Origin: Typha latifolia
Lineage: Eukaryota > Streptophyta > Magnoliopsida > Poales > Typhaceae
Assembly: GCA_019914945.1 (NCBI GenBank)
Contig: CM034105.1
Span: 4,588,001 to 4,652,000, forward strand
Reading direction: 5' to 3'
DNA length: 64,000 nt
How positions within the stretch are numbered: the stretch's first letter is position 1; each line of letters opens with the position of its first letter. A model generated the notes under the pieces. That model had not been told where the DNA came from, did not search any database, and was given only the letters and a program-made list of their open reading frames with translations. Position numbers and translations under genes: made by a program. Shown in pieces: positions 57,689-64,000 of the stretch.

Positions 57689-57707
57689 AAAAATTTGGGG
57701 TGTTACA
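55122..57707 (-). repeat. downstream (3') LTR
   Basis: The plus strand starts tgaaacaccc and ends ggggtgttaca, so the LTR reads TG...CA with short inverted ends. It contains a hairpin (ccgcgtgg...ccacgcgg, about 55157-55181), a triple atcatccatca block near 55855-55890, a GC-rich minisatellite (about 56900-57180), and a T-run (about 57654-57684). It is largely identical to the partial LTR at 62724-64000. Confidence 0.92.
56900..57180. repeat. GC-rich minisatellite inside the LTR
   Basis: About five imperfect units of 50-60 bp built around ggtgggccgcgcccgcagcc, each varying in length and sequence. Confidence 0.7.
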
Positions 57708-57722
57708 ACTATCCCCAACAAC
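57708..57722 (-). promoter_or_regulatory. probable polypurine tract
   Basis: On the minus strand gttgttggggatagt lies directly before the 3' LTR. The purine run GGGGATAG is in the right place to prime plus-strand DNA synthesis. Confidence 0.5.
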
Positions 57723-57742
57723 AGGGAATTTCGCCCTCGAAA

Positions 57743-59090
57743 TTACGCACCTGAGTCGATAAATAAAAGAGGGTAGGCAGACTGAATCTCTTCCTCAGGT
57801 TCCCATGAAGCTTCCTCTACTCCATGATGCCGCCAAAGGACCTTGACCAGTGGTACGACTCTTCTTCGGAGCGTCTTCACGCATCTATCAATGATCCGTA
57901 CTGGTTGCTCCTCATAGGACAAGTCCCTTTTTAGCTGGATAGGTTCTTCCCTCAAAACATGTGACGGTCATATAGGTACTTCCTCAACACCGACACATGA
58001 AATACATTATGAATCTCGTGATAGCTCGATGGCAAATCCACCCTAAGCAACCGGTCCGATCCGTGCCAAGATCTCATAAGGGCCTATATAACGAGGGCTC
58101 GCCTTGCCCTTCTTCCCAAACCGAAATACCCCTTTCCACGGCGAGACCTTGAGGAAAACTTTGTCCCCGACTAGGAACTCTAGGTCTCGACGTCGACGGG
58201 CCGCATAACTCTTCGTCGACTCGGGCAACCCGTAAGTGTTCCCGCACCTTCCGCACTTTGTCCACGGTCTCCCCCGTACGCCCGAGCTCTCTATCTTCCG
58301 TTCCCCCACTTCATCCCAACCGACAGTGTCCGACATTTCCGTCCATATAACGCTTCATGTGGGGCATCCCAATGCCGGAGTGATGACTATTATTATAGGC
58401 GAACTCACTAGGGGAAGGTGTCGGTCCCAACCGAGTCCGAAGTCCGCAACCGAGGCACGTAGCATGTCCTCCAAGGTCCGACCGTCCGCCCGACCGACCG
58501 TCGCCCGAGGATGATAGGCAGTGTGCTAAATTGCAATCTGGTACCCAGCGACTTAGCAAAATGATGCCACAGCCTAGAGGTGAACCTGGGGTCACGGTCA
58601 GAAGTAATGGAGACTGGTGCCCCATGGCGAGCAAAGATCTCATCCCGGAATAAAGTGGCTCGATGATCCATAGAATCAGTGGTACTGACTGGGAGGAAGT
58701 GAGCTGACTTCGTCAATCGATCCACAATCACCCATATAGAGTCCTTTTTCTTCAAGGTCCTCGGCAGACCCACCACAAAGTCCATGGTGATATGCTCCCA
58801 TTTCCACTCAGGAATAGGTAATGGCCTGAGTGTCCCAGCCGGCCTCTGATGTTCAATTTTGACCTGCTGACAAATCAAGCATCGAGCTACAAACTCTGCA
58901 ATACTCTTCTTCAATCCTGGCCACCAAAAGTATCTACGAACATCATGGTACATCTTCGTCTCCCCAAGGTGCACACTGTAAGATGTCTGGTGGGCTTCCT
59001 CTAAAATCTCCCGACGGAGTCCGCCCACGTCAGGTACACAGAATCTATCGCCAAACTTCAGGGTTCCCAATCCATCAAGGCAAAACCCTT
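57743..59090 (-). pseudogene. chromovirus integrase and chromodomain, frame-broken
   Basis: Read on the minus strand. A zinc-binding HHCC region is seen (HLGETKMYHDVRRYFWWPGL, CLICQQVK), then the DDE core with TMDFVVGLP and SDRDPRFTS. Near 58480-58540, where the catalytic glutamate is expected, the frame is scrambled. The GPY-type C-terminal region reads PRYIGPYEIL (58043-58336). It closes with a chromodomain LVKVLWRHHGVEEASWEPEE (57743-57955), which in related elements binds modified histones and guides insertion. Intact stretch 58536-59070; broken on both sides. Confidence 0.85.
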
Positions 59091-59377
59091 TTTACCCGAG
59101 TCTCGAACTCCGCCGGAGGACTTGCAAGAAATAGGGGTCTTCGCCCGCACAACTCTCGATCCTCTCCGCTAGAGTCGGCCTCACGCTAATCAATCAAAGC
59201 CAGTCCAAAGCACCCACATCTTTGGCTATGATGTGCACGTCCATCTTCTCGCAGCTTCTCGAAGGATGTCCCGCCGCCGCGTAATCAAACTAGCCAAGTT
59301 CCCCATCGACTTTCTCGCTCAAGGCATCTCGCCACTACATTTGCCTTCCTGTGGTGGTAGTTAATAGTGCGCCATAA

Positions 59378-60560
59378 TCATTCACCACTCAAGCCACCTC
59401 GCGCCGTCTCATGTTCAGCTCCCTCTCGGGTGAATAGGTACTTCAAACTCTTGTGGTCGGTGAAGATCTCGCACTTCTCCCCGTAAAGACAATGCCTCCA
59501 AATCTTCGTGGCGAACACTACCGCCGCTAGCTCCAAGTCGTGGGTAGGGTAGTTCCGCTCATGGTTCTTGAGCTGCCCGGATGCATAAGCGACAACTCCG
59601 CCCTCCCGCATGAGCACACAACCCAAGCCCGAGTATGAAGCATCACAAGAGACCTGGTAACCTCCTCCACTGCGAGGAACTACAAGGACGGGTGCAGATG
59701 TAAGTCTCTTCTTTAGCTCTTGGAAGCTCTCCTCACATTCAGCCGTCCATTCAAAACACCGGTCCTTCCTGGTTAGCTTAGTGAGGGACCGGCAATTTTC
59801 GAAAATCCTCCCACAAAGCGCCGATAATACCCGGCCAAACCCAAGAAACTACGGACCTCCGAGACGGTACTCGGTTGCTTCCAATTGAGAACAAAGAAGA
59901 TCTTGGATTGATCAACCCGATGCCCTCTCCCGAGACCACATGCCCAAGGAACACCACCTCCTCCAGCCAAAAATCACACTTGGAGAACTTAGCAAATAAC
60001 TTTTCTCTCCTTAGCATCTGTAGTACCAAACGAAGGTGCTCTTCATGCTCCCGCTCTGAGGCAGAGTAAATCAAGATGTCATCAATGAACACCACCACGA
60101 ACCGATCCAAGAAAGGGCGGAAGACTCGGTTCATCAAGTCCATAAAGATAGCTGGTGCATTGGTCAAGCCGAAAGGCATAACCAAAAACTCATACAACCC
60201 GTACCGGGTACGGAAAGCGGTTTTTGGGACGTCCGCTTCCCTAATCCTCAGCTGATGATACCCCGATCTGAGATCGATCTTCGAGAAGACGCGCGCTCCA
60301 CGCAATTGATCAAACAAGTCCTCAATGCGAGGCAATGGGTACTTGTTCTTCACGCCACCACCGGGTTCGCTTCTTGCCGATAATCAATGCAAAGGCGGAG
60401 GGTACCATCCTTCTTCTTCACAAACAAGACTGGAGCGCCCCAAGGAGATGAGCTAGGCCGGATAAGTCCCCTACTCAGGAGGTCATCAATCTGCTCTCTC
60501 AGCTCTTCCATCTCCTTCGGAGCCATACGGTAGGGTGCCTTGGAGACCGGTCCCGCCCCG
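59378..60560 (-). pseudogene. chromovirus reverse transcriptase and RNase H, frame-broken
   Basis: The RT begins near [20 protein letters not shown] (about 60400-60460). It continues with [51 protein letters not shown] and the catalytic FIDDILIYS (about 60065-60090) in one intact stretch (59930-60353). The frame then shifts before [14 protein letters not shown]. The RNase H part at 59378-59626 shows [15 protein letters not shown] and [12 protein letters not shown]. One or two bases appear missing at each break, not whole domains. Confidence 0.87.
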
Positions 60561-60756
60561 GATCGTGTCAATGATGAACTCAACTCCTCTCGTCTGGGAA
60601 GCCCTGCACGTCCTCGGGAAAACATCTCGGGAACTCCCGCACCACCGGTAAGTCGGGCCGTGGTTTGGGTCCCAGCTGACTCGATAGACATGATTGCCAC
60701 CAACCGTGATCGGCCCACCCTGCCGATCCTTACACAATCGACACTCAATGCCATCA

Positions 60757-61092
60757 TTAAGCCGTAAGATGACCTCCTTGCAGAAGCAGCTTGATACCGG
60801 CATGGTAGGCGGCTAACCAATCCATCCCCGTGATTAGGTCAAAGTCCCGCATCTCGAGGGGTAGGAGGTCCGCCTTAAAGTCCCACTCGCCAAAAGTCAA
60901 GGTGCAAGAGCGATAAACATGGCGGACTTCCAGGAAATCTCCAAGTGGGGTGGCTATGACTAAGGGCTCCACAAGAGGTCCCGGCGCCACATCCGCATTT
61001 TCCAGGAAAGACGTAGAAATAAAGGAATGGGTGGCCCCGGGGTCAAATAAAATCCTAGCGGTGTGTGCAAATAAAGTCATAGTACCTGCCAT
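60757..61092 (-). pseudogene. chromovirus aspartic protease region
   Basis: An open stretch of 111 codons on the minus strand with the active-site motif ILFDPGATHSFIS, a D-P-G-A variant common in plant Ty3/gypsy proteases, and further on [15 protein letters not shown]. The region is continuous between the broken gag and the RT. Confidence 0.8.
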
Positions 61093-61299
61093 TACGTATA
61101 TAAGCCTTAACTAAAAATAGGAAACACATTTTTTTACAATATGTAAATTGCATATGGTTAGGAAAGAGGATCTAATATTATGTATGAATAGGACATACGC
61201 AAAACTTAAAACATGCTTAATTTACTCGGTTACCTGTGGCCACGTCATTGGATGCTTCGCATCCCGCAGGTCATAGCAAAACCCGGCGGCACGTCCGCC

Positions 61300-62548
61300 C
61301 CGCCCTCTCGTTAGGAGGTCCCGATCGCGCGCCCCACGACCCCTACTCGCGCGCATCGCTCCCGATGCTCCGCATATAACAAAGTGGTAGGAGTGGCCGG
61401 CGCCCGCCCAACAGGGACACTTTGCGTGCGGATATGCCCTGGACTCTCCACACACGGAAGCAAAAACTCGAGCCCCGAGGCAAGCCACGAGATATGTGAC
61501 CCCTCTTGCCGCAAGCAAAACAAACCCGACCCTCAGGGGTAGACGGTCGTGCAAAACCACCACCGCCCGCACCGCCGAGACCGCCGCCGACCTCCCGCCA
61601 CCAACCGAAGGTCGGGCCCTACTCCCCGCCCGAACCCCGAGGGCCGGGTCTACTCTGGGTAGCACTAGATCCCGCGCCACCCGCATAAGGGTGACACCTC
61701 TGGGCCGTAGGAAGGTCCCACCGAATGGCCTCCACGTGGACGCCCATCAAAGCGGCCCGTACGACCCGCCGCCCGCTCCCGATGCCGTGAGCGCTCCTCA
61801 AGTAAGTCCTCTCCGCTATCCCCGCATTCTCTACCGCTTCGCATATGTCGTTCTTCACCATGTTCACCGCTTGCGATCTCGATTCGAGGCCCATCTTGAA
61901 CCGGGTCAGCCCTAGCAAGATCATCCTATAACTCTAGGGCGAAAGCGGGACAAGGCATTGAATCTGTCCTCGTGCGAGCCACCGCCATATCCCCGCCTCA
62001 ATTGGGTAAACTCCTCGTCGCCGAAACGCAGGGGATGCGAAATATTTCGGTCGAAGGAGTCCGAAAATGCCCTCCAAGTGATGTACTCTCCGCCGGGCGA
62101 TCCGGCATCGGGCGCTCGGTGGCTCTCCACCACTCTTCCGCCTCCCCTGGAGAAGGAAGGTGGCAAAAGTCACCCGACGACTCTCCGGCACTCAAAAGCG
62201 GTCGGGATCTTCCGTACATCCACCATCCACCTATTAGCCTCCATGGGGTCCGTCGTGCCGCCGAACAAAGGGGGGTTAAGCCGCATGAACCGGTTCGGCG
62301 ACCGGGCGGACCCGCCTCCGCCCGCTCTTCTACTGAGTAAAATGCCCCGACGGCTCCCTCGGTATGTGCATCCCAGACATGGCTGCCGTGCGCTCTCGCA
62401 CTAACTCCTCGATAAGCCTCTCTTGCTGTCTGACAAGTTGTCCCAGGGCCTCCATGCTAGCTGAAGCACCGGCTACTGGTTCATTGACGGGGGCTGGAGC
62501 CCGTCCACGACCAGTCGCACGAACAGACCGAGCACGTCTAGGTGGCAT
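61300..62548 (-). pseudogene. chromovirus gag, frame-broken
   Basis: It starts MPPRRARSVRATGRG (62548) with a predicted coiled-coil-like LVRQQERLIEELVRERT. The retrotransposon gag domain is spread over three frames: TFATFLLQG, GEAEEWWRATERPMPD, GEYITWRAFSDSF and DRFNALSRF. A zinc knuckle remnant with GHISW lies near 61480-61510. The frame changes several times within about 150 bases. Confidence 0.8.
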
Positions 62549-62708
62549 TCCTGCTAAGTTCAAAGCAGTTTAGCTCTTAATTCACAAGTATAGCACAAGT
62601 CGTGAGTGACTCTATTATCCATTACTCCTAGTTATTCATTATTATTATTCATTTCCTATGCATTTGAATGATATCTAGGAAGACTTGCCGGATTTATGGT
62701 GAACCTAG

Positions 62709-62720
62709 GCTCTGATACCA
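62709..62720 (-). promoter_or_regulatory. primer binding site for initiator tRNA-Met
   Basis: On the minus strand TGGTATCAGAGC lies three bases after the end of the upstream LTR. It is complementary to the 3' end of plant initiator tRNA-Met, the usual primer of chromoviruses. This fixes the LTR edge at 62724 and the orientation of the element. Confidence 0.95.
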
Positions 62721-62723
62721 AGT

Positions 62724-64000
62724 TGAAACACCCAAACCTCCAAATACATGTGTAAACCGCGTGGATAATTTCCCCCACGCGGTACATCACATGACCTGTC
62801 AGTACAAGGATTTCACAAGGCACACAACAGCACAATTTCACCATAAATAAACTCAATTATAAGAGTCCGGATACAAGTCCACAGCCACAACAAGCCTTCC
62901 AAGTATACATTCAAAATACTATGTTAAAGTCCAAAAAGATACAACGTCATCATCATACCCTCGCAGGGTTTAATACAACTAAAATACGTACTAAAAGAAA
63001 GAAAGCGGCTACTCCTCGCTACCCGCACTGCGTCCCCTAGCTCTGAAATAATACGCCACGAGGGGTGAGCTTACGCCCGGCGAGTAGGATCCATACAATT
63101 TAAAATAATGACATCACGGTGTATATCCAATGTATGCCTATATTTGCTAACGATAACGACATGCTTATTAAAATGACTTACCATAATTTACTAAGTCAAT
63201 GCAAAGCTTGATAAAGATTACCAATCACTATCTTGGAACATGCTAGTTCCTAAACATATTATGATAAGTTCACACGAGATATAAAGTTTGAGACAATCTC
63301 TTATTCGTACACATCTCAATCATAGGTTTACATATTATGCATAGCAATAAAATAGCAGTTTAGTCACCTCATGTCTACCAAAGCAATAATCATACTCATC
63401 ATCGCTCACCGAGCTATTCACCACACAGGTAAATACTCTTAAGAAACAATCATCCATCATCTAATCATCCATCACATAATCATCCATCATCTCATACATC
63501 GAGGGGGATATATACACATCTAGCGGTAATGTCACCTACACGTGTATGGCGACACTACATGTGACCGGTTGTCTCAGGCCATCGGACTCGGGACCCCGGG
63601 CCGTAAGCCCATATCTCACTCTCTCTAAATCATCACCGCCCTCGGAGAATCGGAGCCCTCGGCTCATCAACGACGCCCCTAACCCGTCGTCGGGTACCGC
63701 TAGAGTTATATCCCCGCCTCACAATCATGTTCTTCTATCATCATAATCTAGTCCTAACTATGCGGTATAACTACCGAATGCCACACGGGCTTCCCGACCT
63801 CGGTGTAGGCCGCTAATAGTATAGACATATATGATACACTCGCCCTAACCCCGGGCCGAGTGAGTAGGGGTACTGCCTAGTCAGAATTCGACTACTAATG
63901 ATAGGTGGAAGTGGTGCAGTGTTTATGCGTGTATAAAGCATGTTATAGTCATCATGATCATTACAGTCCATAATCACAAAGAATCATACATCTATGCAAC
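62724..64000 (-). repeat. upstream (5') LTR, partial
   Basis: It matches 55122 onward almost base for base but differs by many 1-3 base insertions and deletions, and few substitutions. The rest of this LTR, expected to be about 1.3 kb, lies beyond the window. Confidence 0.92.

Larger units (their letters stand above)
55122..64000 (-). mobile_element. Ty3/gypsy chromovirus (Tekay/Del-like), runs off the window
   Basis: An LTR retrotransposon in minus orientation. The downstream LTR is 55122-57707 (2586 bp). The internal part 57708-62723 encodes gag, protease, RT, RNase H, integrase and a chromodomain, in that order along the minus strand. The upstream LTR starts at 62724 and is cut by the window end. 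The integrase after the RT/RNase H gives the Ty3/gypsy order, and the chromodomain puts it among chromoviruses. The frames are interrupted by many 1-3 base indels. The element interrupts a LINE fragment on its left side. Confidence 0.93.

Noticed and set aside
57081..57776. Open frames in the GC-rich end of the LTR
   Set aside because: Compositional; they lie in an LTR outside gag-pol, overlap on both strands and have no recognisable domain.
1..64000. CRISPR array, prophage, bacterial operon or biosynthetic cluster
   Set aside because: None seen. Repeats are transposon ends or tandem duplications, and genes are separate eukaryotic units.

Overview
The window is nuclear DNA from a flowering plant. 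The evidence is intron-rich genes with GT-AG introns, a DYW-class PPR gene, plant-only families (DUF538, DUF6821), a plant L1 LINE with a C-terminal RNase H, a Ty3/gypsy chromovirus primed by initiator tRNA-Met, and many small hAT-like and Mutator-like elements. The GC-rich third codon positions of the intronless PPR gene suggest a monocot; this is inference, and I cannot name the species.

Layout. 1-196 (-): a probable last exon of an unrecognised gene. 1585-2055 (-): a secreted DUF538 protein. 3445-25001 (-): one very long gene for a nuclear PHD + SWIB + Plus-3 + GYF protein; I resolve 12 confident exons that join in frame to about 737 residues. Its introns are packed with transposon debris and include a candidate minor-spliceosome (U12) intron. 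27884-27965 (-): tRNA-Ser(AGA). 28465-31825 (-): a two-exon DUF6821 single-pass membrane protein. 34112-40235 (+): a dead 6.1-kb L1-type LINE with an exact 18-bp target duplication. 41610-43424 (+): an intact PPR-DYW organelle RNA-editing factor. 44454-50217 (+): a seven-exon TVP38/TMEM64 (VTT-domain) membrane protein, probably plastid-targeted. 51258-52104 (-): a broken MAPKKK-like kinase pseudogene. 52574-55121: two hAT-like elements and a LINE fragment. 55122 to the window end: a Ty3/gypsy chromovirus in minus orientation that cuts into the LINE fragment; its far LTR runs off the window.

The host genes are unrelated housekeeping or regulatory genes, not a pathway cluster. I found no prokaryote-like operon, CRISPR array or defence island. 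The most unusual signals are the U12-type intron with apparent AT-AA ends, a duplicated exon whose 47-nt copy breaks the frame, and a systematic loss of bases at CAG/CTG sites confined to patches of the LTR retrotransposon, which looks like a methylation-linked sequence-quality artefact.
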